Source: JAIBBG01 sp040381475
GTDB lineage: Bacteria; Bacteroidota; Bacteroidia; Flavobacteriales_D; Sanyastnellaceae
DNA length: 64,000 nucleotides
Reading direction: 5' to 3'
NCBI GenBank assembly: GCA_040381475.1
Contig: JBEIHH010000005.1
Coordinates: 17,720 to 81,719, forward strand
The position numbers were made by a program, and so were the translations under genes. Positions 52,256-61,600 of the stretch are shown one piece after another. The notes beneath the pieces were generated by a model that ran no database searches, was not told the origin of the DNA, and saw nothing but the letters and a program-made list of their open reading frames with translations. How positions within the stretch are numbered: position 1 is the stretch's first letter; each line of letters opens with the position of its first letter.

Positions 52256-52756
52256 ATGAGCACCATTGAATTCAACCACATGTTAATCAGCACTCGTCCT
52301 GTGATGCGTGGCTTCGCTATCAACTTCACGAGAAACACAGAAGATGCAGAAGATTTAATTCAGGACACTTTCCTGAAAGCTTTAAAATACAAAGACGCTT
52401 TCCAGGATGGAACGAACTTCAAAGGATGGGTTTATACCATTATGAGAAACATTTTCCTAAACAACTGCAAAAAGCAGAATCTGGGAAGAAACATTTTCAA
52501 TCACAACGTGTCATCAGACAGTCCCGGCATTTCAAATGCCTCAGAAAACAATATCCACAGAGAAATCAATACAAAAGACATTCATAAAGCAATCAAAGAA
52601 TTGAGGGACGATGTAAGAATTCCGTTCGAAATGGCCTTCGAAGGATATCAGTATGAGGAGATTGCTCAGAAAATGTCAGTTCCAACAGGAACTATCAAAA
52701 GCCGGATATTCAACGCACGCAAGCAACTAGCTGAAAAACTTGCCGACTTTAACTGA
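52256..52756 (+). CDS. Sigma-70 family (ECF-like) RNA polymerase sigma factor
   Basis: 166 aa. Region 2 (~10-75): 'MRGFAINFTRNTEDAEDLIQDTFLKALKYKDAFQDGTNFKGWVYTIMRNIF'. Region 4 (~110-160): 'ELRDDVRIPFEMAFEGYQYEEIAQKMSVPTGTIKSRIFNARKQL', a clear helix-turn-helix. There is no region 3 and no anti-sigma gene next to it. The close relation to the MerR-B12 gene 271 bp upstream, plus paired operators over its promoter, suggests that the MerR protein controls it. In other Bacteroidota such MerR-sigma pairs stand beside carotenoid genes; none is present here. A bidirectional terminator follows 22 bp after the stop. Confidence 0.92.
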   Translation: MSTIEFNHMLISTRPVMRGFAINFTRNTEDAEDLIQDTFLKALKYKDAFQDGTNFKGWVYTIMRNIFLNNCKKQNLGRNIFNHNVSSDSPGISNASENNIHREINTKDIHKAIKELRDDVRIPFEMAFEGYQYEEIAQKMSVPTGTIKSRIFNARKQLAEKLADFN

Positions 52757-52777
52757 GATTGAAGTTCTCAACCGAAT

Positions 52778-52825
52778 GGTATAAATGAAAAATGACCTCC
52801 TGAGAGGTCATTTTTCATTTATACC
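52778..52825. terminator. 48-bp perfect palindrome, bidirectional terminator
   Basis: 22-bp arms without mismatch around a CTGA loop; core stem AATGACCTC/GAGGTCATT flanked by A- and T-tracts on both sides. It stops the sigma factor transcript rightward and rpmE2 leftward. Confidence 0.85.
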
Positions 52826-52835
52826 TGTTTAGAAA

Positions 52836-53096
52836 TTACTTCTTCTTGTCAAATTTCGCGTAACGAGTCTTGAACTTGTCAATACGTCCGGCGGTGTCTA
52901 CCAACTGCATCTTTCCTGTGAAGAAAGGATGTGAGGTGTGAGAAATCTCGAGCTTCACAAGCGGATACTCGTTTCCATCTTCCCACTTGATGGTTTCTTT
53001 GGTAGGAGTAGTTGATTTGCTTAGAAATGTATATTCATTGGACATGTCTTTGAATACAACAAATCTGTAACTTTCCGGGTGAATGCCTTCTTTCAT
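52836..53096 (-). CDS. rpmE2: 50S ribosomal protein L31 type B
   Basis: 86 aa. L31B signature: 'MKEGIHPESYRFVVFKDMSN', 'SHPFFTGKMQLVDTAGRIDKFKTRYAKF'. It lacks the C-x-x-C zinc pair of the zinc-binding type A form, so it is the zinc-independent paralogue that type B uses under zinc limitation or constitutively in Bacteroidota. It is transcribed leftward into the palindromic terminator shared with the sigma factor. Confidence 0.97.
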   Translation of the reverse strand: MKEGIHPESYRFVVFKDMSNEYTFLSKSTTPTKETIKWEDGNEYPLVKLEISHTSHPFFTGKMQLVDTAGRIDKFKTRYAKFDKKK

Positions 53097-53124
53097 TGCT
53101 TTACTTTTTTTTCGAATCGGGCGG

Positions 53125-53155
53125 CAAATATACGACAGGATTCAAAAGTACCAAG
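53125..53155 (-). promoter_or_regulatory. Promoter of rpmE2
   Basis: On the minus strand: -33 CTTG (53155-53152; TTTG consensus), 19-bp spacer, perfect -7 TATATTTG (53132-53125). It lies 28 nt before the ATG and is the best-formed promoter in the window. Confidence 0.7.
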
Positions 53156-53277
53156 ATCCGGAACTATTTTTTTCTCCTCCGGACCGCATTTTCCGGATTT
53201 CCCGATTTAAACTCGAAGCGACGGCCTCCTAAAAAAACACAAAGCCGAATTTACGAGTTGTTCGCTTAATTCGCAGC

Positions 53278-54474
53278 ATGCCTAAAGTGCTCCGAATTAT
53301 CAATCGTTTCAATCTAGGTGGTCCCACCTACAATGCTGTTTACCTAACAGATTTGCTGTCCAAAGGCGAGCCGGACGAGGTGAGATTCGAAACACGCCTT
53401 GTAGGCGGCAGTCCCATTAAGGGAGAATCGCACAGCGGTTACATCGCAACTAAATCAGGTGTTGATTATGAAGAAATTAGCGAGATGAGCCGCAGTATCA
53501 ACCCTTTCAATGACTTCATTGCGCTTTGGAAAATCATAAGAATTATCCGTGAATACAAACCGGACATAGTGCACACCCATGCGGCAAAAGCGGGAGCATT
53601 GGGAAGAGTGGCTGCCTGGTTATGTCGTGTTCCCATAGTCGTGCATACCTATCATGGACATGTCTTCAGCGGTTATTTCGGTCCGTATAAGTCTCTAATC
53701 ATAAGAAACATTGAAAAGACTTTGGGTAAGATCACAACGCATATAATATGTATCAGTGAAAAACAGTTTCAAGATATCACCGTCCGGTTCAGAATTGTAG
53801 CCCCCGCAAAAGCATCAGTGGTGCCATTGGGATTTGATCTGAGCAGGTTCAAAAAAAACCAGGAAGAAAAAAGGCTTCAATTCAGAACGAAATACTCATT
53901 GAATGCTGATTCAATTGCTGTTGGAATAATCGGTCGTTTCGCACCTGTAAAAAACCATGTTTTGTTTATCAAGTCATTCGCAATTGCAAAAAGGCGAAAT
54001 AAAGATCTGCGTGCATTTGTAATAGGTGACGGCGAATCAAAAGAAAAACTTATTCAAATCGCCAATTCATTTGGCCTGACGACAGGGTCAGATTTGAATT
54101 GCGACATGACTTTTACTTCCTGGATAAAAAACATTGAAGACGCGCTGACAGGATTAGACATGGTTGTTCTGACCTCTATCAACGAGGGCACACCTGTAAG
54201 CCTTATTGAAGCTCAGGCAGCGAGCCGACCGGTGGTTTCAACTGACGCCGGAGGTGTCCGTGATTGCGTGCAAGATCAGTTAACTGGATTCATTACGCCA
54301 CCTGATGAAACTGAAATTGCCAGCGCAATTCTGCGCCTTGCAGATTCACGTGAACTCAGAGAAATGATGGGTGAGCGTGGTGCATCGTTTGTAGAAAACA
54401 AATTTTCCCATCACCGTCTTGTCAGTGATATAAGGGCATTATACTGCCGGCTCATTGCAGTTAATACAAAGTAA
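53278..54474 (+). CDS. Family 4 glycosyltransferase
   Basis: 398 aa, GT-B fold. 'RIINRFNLGGPTYNAVYLTDLL' begins the N-terminal domain; 'DIVHTHAAKAGALGRVAAWL' and 'VVHTYHGHVFSGYFGPYKS' are the acceptor-side signatures seen in capsule and exopolysaccharide GT4 enzymes. The donor domain has 'VGIIGRFAPVKNHVLFI', 'VIGDGESKEKLI', 'TSINEGTPVSLIEAQAASRPV' with the E-x7-E motif. Transfers a sugar from a nucleotide donor to a surface glycan or lipid-linked oligosaccharide. TTAATTCG at 53266-53273, a weak -7 match, ends 4 nt before the ATG. It is alone, not in an obvious cluster. Confidence 0.88.
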   Translation: MPKVLRIINRFNLGGPTYNAVYLTDLLSKGEPDEVRFETRLVGGSPIKGESHSGYIATKSGVDYEEISEMSRSINPFNDFIALWKIIRIIREYKPDIVHTHAAKAGALGRVAAWLCRVPIVVHTYHGHVFSGYFGPYKSLIIRNIEKTLGKITTHIICISEKQFQDITVRFRIVAPAKASVVPLGFDLSRFKKNQEEKRLQFRTKYSLNADSIAVGIIGRFAPVKNHVLFIKSFAIAKRRNKDLRAFVIGDGESKEKLIQIANSFGLTTGSDLNCDMTFTSWIKNIEDALTGLDMVVLTSINEGTPVSLIEAQAASRPVVSTDAGGVRDCVQDQLTGFITPPDETEIASAILRLADSRELREMMGERGASFVENKFSHHRLVSDIRALYCRLIAVNTK

Positions 54475-54583
54475 TCTTCCAATTCACATATAACTGTTCG
54501 CAATTGCTGTTTACTTAAATCACGAAAGCGAATTAAGTATTCATTTTTGGAAACGGATTTTCATAGACATATCCTATTCCATC

Positions 54584-55990
54584 ATGATTAAACTTTCACT
54601 TGTTCTCTTTAGTTACTTCAGTTTGATGTTGATGGGTGTATTTTCTGATGAAGAAATTCTGGTAGAAAACAACACCCCTGCCATGGTAGCTCCCGGAAGT
54701 AAATCGCTTGTAGAAATTATTGTTACAAAGGGACAGATACAAGGCTTTTCAAAGCTTGAGCTGACATTGCCTTCGGGCTTTGTAGCATCACCGGCAGATA
54801 TCAAGGGAGCGTCCTTCACTTTCAGTGGACAAAAAGCTAAATTCGTTTGGATGACATTACCTTCAGAAGAAAATTTCAAAGTTTCTTATTATATAGAGAG
54901 CCCTACAATTGCAGAAGGACCTTATGAGATTTCCGGAATTTTTTCCTATGTAAAATCCAACAAACGCGAAGACCTGAGCATACCACTAAGAACAGTGATA
55001 GTGAAGAAAGGACTTGAGCTTGCTCCGGAAGTCACCGAAATGCTGCCCGCACTGAAAAAAGAAGCGACAGTGATTGACATGGTTTGTGAGCGAAAAATTA
55101 CTAAAGTGAGCGATACAGAATATACTGTTACGCTTCAGGTGATAAACAACAAAATTCAGGGCTTTGGGAAAATTCTTGAGACATTGCCTTCGAACTGTAG
55201 CACAGAACAAATGAATGATGGCGGCGCCATCGTAACTCAAGATGAAAACACCATCAAGTTTGTGTGGTTCGAAGTACCTGTGTCTCCGACGTTTGAGGTA
55301 TCATACAAAGTATTGTGTACAGAGCCAAAAGCTCTTGTTATTACCGGACAGATCAGTTACACTGAAGAAGGCAATCCTATGACTGCAGCCGTTATGCAAG
55401 TGGAAGATCTGACGAACCCAATGCTTGCCGCAAACGATGTTGTTAATCAAAACAACAGCTCTGACCAGAACAGCAATACAGATCGGAACAACTACAATAG
55501 CGACAACCAGCAAACCAATAACACTGTTGACACACAAACATCTTCAAACTCAAATAATGGTGATCAACAAAACACAAATACAAAGATCACAAATTCAAAC
55601 ACTCAGGTAATAAATAACAATTTGAATGATCAAATTGCTCAGAATTCGGGTAATAATAAGTCAGAAAAAATCTCTGTAAGTTCAATACCAGCGCCGGAAA
55701 CAGGCATAATCTATAAAGTACAAATACTGGCCGCACATCGCGTTGTTAATAAAACTTATCTCAGAGATAAATTTAATTTTAACAATCAATATAATATTGA
55801 AAACCACGAAGGCTGGGTTAAATACACAACAGGTAGTTACTCACAATACAAAGATGCACGTGATGCAAGAGTGAAGATAACCTCCGAAAGCAGCAAATTG
55901 CCGGGACCTTTTGTAACAGCTTATAACGAAGGAGAAAGAATTACTGTTCAGGAAGCGTTATTGGTGAGCAAGCAGCTGTGGTATAAATAA
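54584..55990 (+). CDS. Exported duplicated-domain protein with N/Q-rich linker and SPOR domain
   Basis: 468 aa. Probable signal peptide ('LSLVLFSYFSLMLMGVFS'). Residues ~22-150 and ~160-285 are two copies of one beta domain: compare 'KGQIQGFSKLELTLPSGF ... FVWMTLPSEENFKVSYYIES' with 'NNKIQGFGKILETLPSNC ... FVWFEVPVSPTFEVSYKV'. An Asn/Gln/Thr/Ser-rich linker follows (~285-365). The C-terminal ~95 residues are a SPOR-like module ('IIYKVQILAAHRVVNKTYL', 'WVKYTTGSYSQYKDARDARV'), which binds denuded septal peptidoglycan. The full architecture is not one I recognise. A cell-division or wall-associated periplasmic role is inferred from SPOR alone. Confidence 0.72.
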   Translation: MIKLSLVLFSYFSLMLMGVFSDEEILVENNTPAMVAPGSKSLVEIIVTKGQIQGFSKLELTLPSGFVASPADIKGASFTFSGQKAKFVWMTLPSEENFKVSYYIESPTIAEGPYEISGIFSYVKSNKREDLSIPLRTVIVKKGLELAPEVTEMLPALKKEATVIDMVCERKITKVSDTEYTVTLQVINNKIQGFGKILETLPSNCSTEQMNDGGAIVTQDENTIKFVWFEVPVSPTFEVSYKVLCTEPKALVITGQISYTEEGNPMTAAVMQVEDLTNPMLAANDVVNQNNSSDQNSNTDRNNYNSDNQQTNNTVDTQTSSNSNNGDQQNTNTKITNSNTQVINNNLNDQIAQNSGNNKSEKISVSSIPAPETGIIYKVQILAAHRVVNKTYLRDKFNFNNQYNIENHEGWVKYTTGSYSQYKDARDARVKITSESSKLPGPFVTAYNEGERITVQEALLVSKQLWYK

Positions 55991-56076
55991 GAAGTAAAGC
56001 TTACTACGACAAAGGCAACGGCATTTATAGTAGTAATTTGGTTAATTAATATAGAATTTGTTTAGGTAATTTAGTT

Positions 56077-56110
56077 TGAAAATCCTTCGGCAACGGTCGG
56101 AGGATTTTCA
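56077..56110. terminator. Bidirectional intrinsic terminator
   Basis: 13-bp arms with one wobble (TGAAAATCC ... GGATTTTCA; inner pairs TTCG/CGGA) around an 8-nt loop. T-tracts lie on both sides, between the SPOR gene (rightward) and hemN (leftward). Confidence 0.75.
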
Positions 56111-56170
56111 TTTTGAGCCTTATTTGGTTGCGTCTTTATACAATGGTAACAAGGCATAAAATCCGATACC

Positions 56171-57526
56171 TCAAATAGTTTTTGAGAACAATTGACCCAT
56201 TTTTTGTTCAATCCAAAGTTTCACATCAAAAGCCATACAAGCATTACGAACGAAAGGCAATCCCTCAGATAAAATTCGAACACCCTCATCGTCAACCACC
56301 AGGAGCTTATCGCTGACCATATCGCTAAGTCTTTCGATTATATCTGATCTCAGCAAATAATCCTCTGTTTTCCATCCCGTTTGAAACGTGCACATCAGTG
56401 AAAGAATATGTTCACGTATCATCAGATCCTCTTCGCTCAGAATATGACCTCTATAAAACGGAAATATACCCTGCTCCACTGCAGCCAGGTAATCCTCCAC
56501 CTTTTTGAGATTTTGAACAAATCCGCCCCAGGCATCACTAATAGAAGAAGCTCCGAGGCCGATTAGCAACTTCGTATTGGTTGTGGTATAACCCATAAAA
56601 TTCCGGTGCATGGAAAAATTCTTAAATGCCAGAGCAAGGGCGTCATCAGGCAAGGCAAAATGATCCATACCGATTTCAATATATCCAGCCTTTTCAAACA
56701 TACGCTTGCCATTTTCATAAAGTGACCTTTTCACCTCGTCTTCAGGTAAATCGAGTTCGGTGAATTTTCTTTGTCCCGGTTTAATCCATGGAACATGAGC
56801 ATAGCTATAAAAAGCAATTCGATCAGGTCGCAATTTTTTTACCTCCTCAATAGTCTTTGTGACGCTCGCTGGTGTCTGTAATGGCAAACCATAGATCAAA
56901 TCATAATTGACGGAGGTATATCCTATTTCCCTGGCCGTTTCTGTACATTCCCGAACTACAGCAACAGGTTGAATACGATTGACTATTTCCTGAACGCGCA
57001 CGTCAAAATCCTGAATTCCAAAACTGACCCTCCGAAATCCGAGGTCATACAGAACCTGCAAATGTTCACGCCGAGTATTGTTTGGGTGACCTTCAAAACC
57101 AAATTCATGATCGGGATGTGTAACTGAATGATCCAAAATTGTCTGAATAAGGTATTTGAGGTTTTCAGGGCTAAAAAAAGTTGGTGTACCGCCGCCTAGG
57201 TGTAATTCACGGATTACTGGTTTGTGACCCAGCAGTTCAACATACATTTTCCATTCCGCAATTACGGCTTTGATATAAGGCAACTCAACAGCATGGTTAA
57301 CTGTGATTCTTGTATTGCACCCGCAATAAGTGCACAGACTTTCGCAGTATGGCAAATGAATATAAAGGCTTACACCATCTTCCGGGGCTCTCATGCAAGC
57401 CTGCTGAACCAGGCGCTTCCACTGTATCTGTGTGACAGGCGCCGTGTTCCAAAATGGCACCGTAGGATAACTTGTATAACGAGGCCCAGGCACATTGTAT
57501 TTGCGGATAAGAGCTGTACGATCCAT
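56171..57526 (-). CDS. hemN: Oxygen-independent coproporphyrinogen III dehydrogenase
   Basis: 451 aa from ATG 57526, the usual HemN length; an upstream in-frame start would add 16 unconserved residues. Converts coproporphyrinogen III to protoporphyrinogen IX by radical SAM chemistry without oxygen. 'MDRTALIRKYNVPGPRYTSYPT' is the family N-terminus. The cluster motif C-x3-C-x2-C-x-C is in 'YIHLPYCESLCTYCGCNTRIT'. 'RELHLGGGTPTFFSPENL', 'RVSFGIQDFDVRVQEIVNRIQ', 'YDLIYGLPLQT' and 'HRNFMGYTTTNTKLLIGLG' follow in standard order. Its presence implies growth at low oxygen, since HemF is not in the window. Divergent from xerD. Confidence 0.96.
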   Translation of the reverse strand: MDRTALIRKYNVPGPRYTSYPTVPFWNTAPVTQIQWKRLVQQACMRAPEDGVSLYIHLPYCESLCTYCGCNTRITVNHAVELPYIKAVIAEWKMYVELLGHKPVIRELHLGGGTPTFFSPENLKYLIQTILDHSVTHPDHEFGFEGHPNNTRREHLQVLYDLGFRRVSFGIQDFDVRVQEIVNRIQPVAVVRECTETAREIGYTSVNYDLIYGLPLQTPASVTKTIEEVKKLRPDRIAFYSYAHVPWIKPGQRKFTELDLPEDEVKRSLYENGKRMFEKAGYIEIGMDHFALPDDALALAFKNFSMHRNFMGYTTTNTKLLIGLGASSISDAWGGFVQNLKKVEDYLAAVEQGIFPFYRGHILSEEDLMIREHILSLMCTFQTGWKTEDYLLRSDIIERLSDMVSDKLLVVDDEGVRILSEGLPFVRNACMAFDVKLWIEQKMGQLFSKTI

Positions 57527-57690
57527 TTCGCAAAAGAAATTCTTTCCAATTTTAATGGAACTAATCTGAGTCATGCTGAAAAGGGATAAAAATGACTTTG
57601 GTCATCAATCCTTAAAAACGCACAATGATTTGTTTATGGGAAATCGAAATACCGAAAGAATATCACCGTTTTACAAAGACATTTGAATTG

Positions 57691-58599
57691 ATGAATTGGC
57701 AGATTGCAATACGAGGATTCTCGCAGTACCTGAGGCTGGAGAAATCGCTGTCGGCAAATTCCATTGAAGCATATGTGCATGACGTTGAGAAGCTAAGACA
57801 GTATAGTGAACAAGAACTCAGCAATCACTCTCCATTACAAACAACAACCACACATGTCAAAGCTTTCATTTCATCCATCCATGAAATCGGACTTTCAGCT
57901 ACCACACAAGCGAGAATTATTTCCGGATTAAAAGGATTCTTCGGGTATCTTCTTTTAGAAAAAGAGATTAAATCCGATCCGATGGAACTCATAGATACAC
58001 CGAGAACGGGAAGGAAGCTTCCCGACATTTTAAGTGTAGATGAAGTCGACAAACTCTTTGCATCCATTGATCTTAGCAGACCGGATGGCCATCGCAACAG
58101 AGCGATGCTGGAGTTGATGTATAGCTGTGGTTTAAGAGTATCTGAACTCACGGAGATGCGTTTGAGTAGTATGCATGCTTCAGATGGCTTCATTCGGGTA
58201 ATAGGCAAAGGCAACAAAGAAAGGCTTGTACCTGTCGGACAAACAGCCCTGATCTGGATTCAACATTATCTGCATCAAACAAGAAATCATCAGACAATCA
58301 AACCTGGACAGGAGGACTATATCTTTCTGAATCAGCGTGGCAGCAAGTTATCAAGGATGTCAGTGTTCAATGTCATCCGCGAACTCGTTCAAAAATCAGC
58401 TATCAAAAAGCAAATTTCTCCGCATACGTTCAGGCATTCTTTCGCTACCCATTTGGTTGAAGCTGGTGCAGATCTGCGAGCGGTTCAGGAAATGCTTGGT
58501 CACGCCAGTATCACAACCACAGAGATTTACACCCATCTGGACAGGCAGCGATTGCGCGAAGAAATCTTGAGCTTTCATCCGAGATACTCACGAAAATAA
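57691..58599 (+). CDS. xerD: Site-specific tyrosine recombinase XerD
   Basis: 302 aa from ATG 57691, typical XerC/D length. It resolves chromosome dimers at dif with a partner Xer protein. The N-terminal SAM-like domain starts 'IRGFSQYLRLEKSLSANSIEAYVHDVEKL'. The catalytic set is complete: Arg in 'SCGLRVSELTEMRL' (~149), Lys in 'IRVIGKGNKERLVPVG', H-x-x-R in 'HTFRHSFATHLVEAGADLRA', His in 'LGHASITTTEIYTHLD' and the nucleophile Tyr in its 'IYTHLD'. Assignment to XerD rather than XerC rests on overall similarity. Not near any integron or phage, so it is the housekeeping enzyme. Confidence 0.93.
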   Translation: MNWQIAIRGFSQYLRLEKSLSANSIEAYVHDVEKLRQYSEQELSNHSPLQTTTTHVKAFISSIHEIGLSATTQARIISGLKGFFGYLLLEKEIKSDPMELIDTPRTGRKLPDILSVDEVDKLFASIDLSRPDGHRNRAMLELMYSCGLRVSELTEMRLSSMHASDGFIRVIGKGNKERLVPVGQTALIWIQHYLHQTRNHQTIKPGQEDYIFLNQRGSKLSRMSVFNVIRELVQKSAIKKQISPHTFRHSFATHLVEAGADLRAVQEMLGHASITTTEIYTHLDRQRLREEILSFHPRYSRK

Positions 58600-58651
58600 C
58601 AAGATACCGGAACCATTTTCCAGTGAAACCGCACCTTAGACAATCTTAAGG

Positions 58652-61600
58652 TTACTTGTTCTTTTTGTCTTTTGATAAGGTAACATCAAAATCTTCCGTA
58701 TCACCTTTGATTCGGAGATTCAGATATCTTGTCCTTTTATCCGTGCTTTCGTACTGGATATCGTCTATTTGTTCAGGATTAACCTCTTCCTTCTTCTTGC
58801 CAAATAACTTCGAGCTGGCTGCACCTGTAACCAGTTTCCATGGCACCCGAACGAAATAGTCCATATTCATATCCATATCCTGAGTTCCCGACAGCCTGAT
58901 AAAACCGAGAGATGAATTGATAGTCATTTCAGGCACACTCAAAATTCCATTCTTCAGATCCAAATGATTGGCCAGTGTATCGAAGCTGACTATTTCCAGA
59001 TTCTTATCTGCAAAATAGTCGGACATGGCGTCGAACATCGAAAAATGCTCGAGCCGACCTTTGGTGACTGACAAATCCATGTGAACATCAGACTCAGCAA
59101 GAATTGGAGAAAAATCCTTATGGATGCGCACATGACCATAAACATGACCATCCAGATTGCCATGCAAATTTTCAGAAACCAAATAGTCCTGACCGAAATT
59201 ATCGAATTTAAAAAACAACTTATCCAAATTCACATGCGACAAACGGATGTCAGGATCAAGATAAATACGCTCAGGATTTTCCGCATTCAGCAACCCTTTT
59301 ATATCAAAATCACCATCGGCTGCATGCATATGCATTGACTCTATTCTGATTTGATGATTTTCTTTAACGCTTGCATTCAGTCGAATATCGTCGAGCAAGT
59401 ATTTATGGTATTTCAAGTGACCTATGCTCGCATTTATATTCATATCCGTAAAAGGAACTGTGTAAATATTGAATCCCTCATCATGGTATGCAACGTCATT
59501 CATCTGTTGTTCACTATTTGTCTTAGCTGCCGGTAAATTGTATTGGAACAATTGATCAAAGTCCAGTTTAGACGAAGTGAGACTCACAAAATTTTCTTTT
59601 GTTTGTTCGCCTGCATTTTCACCAAGAAAATAACCGGCAGAAACATCAAAATCGGAATGACCAATTGTACCTCTTAATTTTTGGATTGATAAAAACTCAT
59701 TTTCAAGATGAATTCGGCCATTGAAATTTTCAAATCGCAATGCGTGTAACTTCATTTTGGCATCCAAACGATCCAGCTCCAAATCCACACTGCGCAATCC
59801 ATCATTGAAATGAAGATCTACCATGCCGTGTACATGTAGTTTATCAAATTCCTCATGCCTGTAATCCTCAGGCACATAATTTTCTCCTTTATAGCTTAAG
59901 AGGTCCTCGAGTTTTAAGACATCAGAGTACAGGTTAAACTCTATGCGGGTATCTCCCTTCGGGTGTTCTGCAAACCATAAGTCATAGTGAGCAAGTTTCC
60001 CGGCAAAATGAAAATCACTTTCGTCGAGTATTCCCTTAAAATCAATAACACGCAAATCCTCATAGTCAATGTATACATCAGCATTGAAATCATGCAACTG
60101 ATGAGGATAATGTTCCAAATCCGCATATAGATTGTCTATGAAAAATTCTCCTACCGGAAGATTCGGAGATTCAGTGAACGACTTAGCTGACGCATTAAAG
60201 TGCAGGCCCATCGAAAAACTCCGTATCCTCTCATCCACAGATTTTAGCGAATCAGAACCGGACAATTCGTAAAGATCAAGCAACTTGCTTTGAAAATCGA
60301 GTTTTACAGTCACAGGATCACTTGTATGGTGAATAATCGCCGGCAAATCGCTTACAGACCCCTTAATATCCAAATCCGAATTACCTGCAATAGCGTGGAA
60401 ATATTCGATCCGGGCTTCATGGCCATCCATTTCCGCATACAAATTCACGTCACGCACAGGGAATCCAAAAGTTGATTTTGAGAAGCTCAGATTCTCCACT
60501 TTCAACTGCGTGAAATAAGATTCATTCAGTCGCTCAACACTTCTTTCAGGATGCTCCAGATCGATAATATCATGAAAATTCATGGTCAGTAAAACTTTGC
60601 CATTCAAATCATACAAATCAGTAAGGTTAAAAAATTGAGCAAGAAAATTCAGTTCAAAGTCAGACTCAAGTTTTAGGTTGATATCCGGTTCATCAAAATT
60701 TTTGATGACAAGATCTCCTGTAAATTTTCCGGATTCAGGAATAGCGGAGAAATCCCTGATTCCGAATTCCATTGTCGACGGAGCATGCGCAGATCCGTTT
60801 GTGAAATATGCTGAGAAGTTCAAATCGTCTAGCTTTCGGTGCACATCTGTATTTTCAAAATAAGCATGTTCGCATCCAAAACTGGCGTTCACTGCAGGTT
60901 GCTGACCATTTGCCGATGCGCCTTTAACAGTAGCTTCAAAAAATATTTTGCCGCTGTTATCATATTTTTTGAGCACAGGTATCAGCTCAGAAGGCGCCAT
61001 TGCCATGAACAAATCAAAATTCGGTTTTGTTCCCTTAAAATTCAGATCTAAGAACATATCCTCATTGAAGCTTACACTTCCTGCTATATCGAACTCAGCT
61101 CCTTCCAACTTGCCGGTTGTCGGACTAATGACCAGCTGATGTGTTTCATGCCAAAACTCTATATCCGTATTAAAGTAAAAATGCTTGTGGTTGATGAACG
61201 TGGTATCACCACTGAGAATGAGGCTAGTTTCAAACTTTGTATCAAGCCCGAATTCCGTTTTTTCAGGACCGGACTTCAATCTGGATTTGGCGGATTGAAT
61301 AAAAACGTCAACTTCCAGACTGTCCTCTTCTCTCAACTTGGCGATATCGAGTCTTTCGATTTCAATTGCATGCAAGTCAAGATGAAATTCTTCTGAAGTG
61401 TTTTCTATAGGTTTTACCGATTCAAACGCTTTAACAATATTCAGGCTGCCATCCAGATGTTGTATTATATCGCATCTGCCGTCCTTGATGTGAATCTTGC
61501 CAATCTGCATTTTACCGGAAATGATATTCCACAAATCGAAACCGACAAAAACTTCTTTGAACTCCAGAAGTTTTTTTGAGGTATCTGATTTATTATCCCA

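Noticed and set aside
55430..55640. A/C-rich tract in the SPOR gene as a repeat array
   Set aside because: In frame it gives an Asn/Gln/Thr linker; there is no regular unit length or CRISPR-like spacing.
57691..58599. Tyrosine recombinase as sign of an integrated element
   Set aside because: Length and motifs match housekeeping XerD; no attachment repeats, cargo or phage genes are near.
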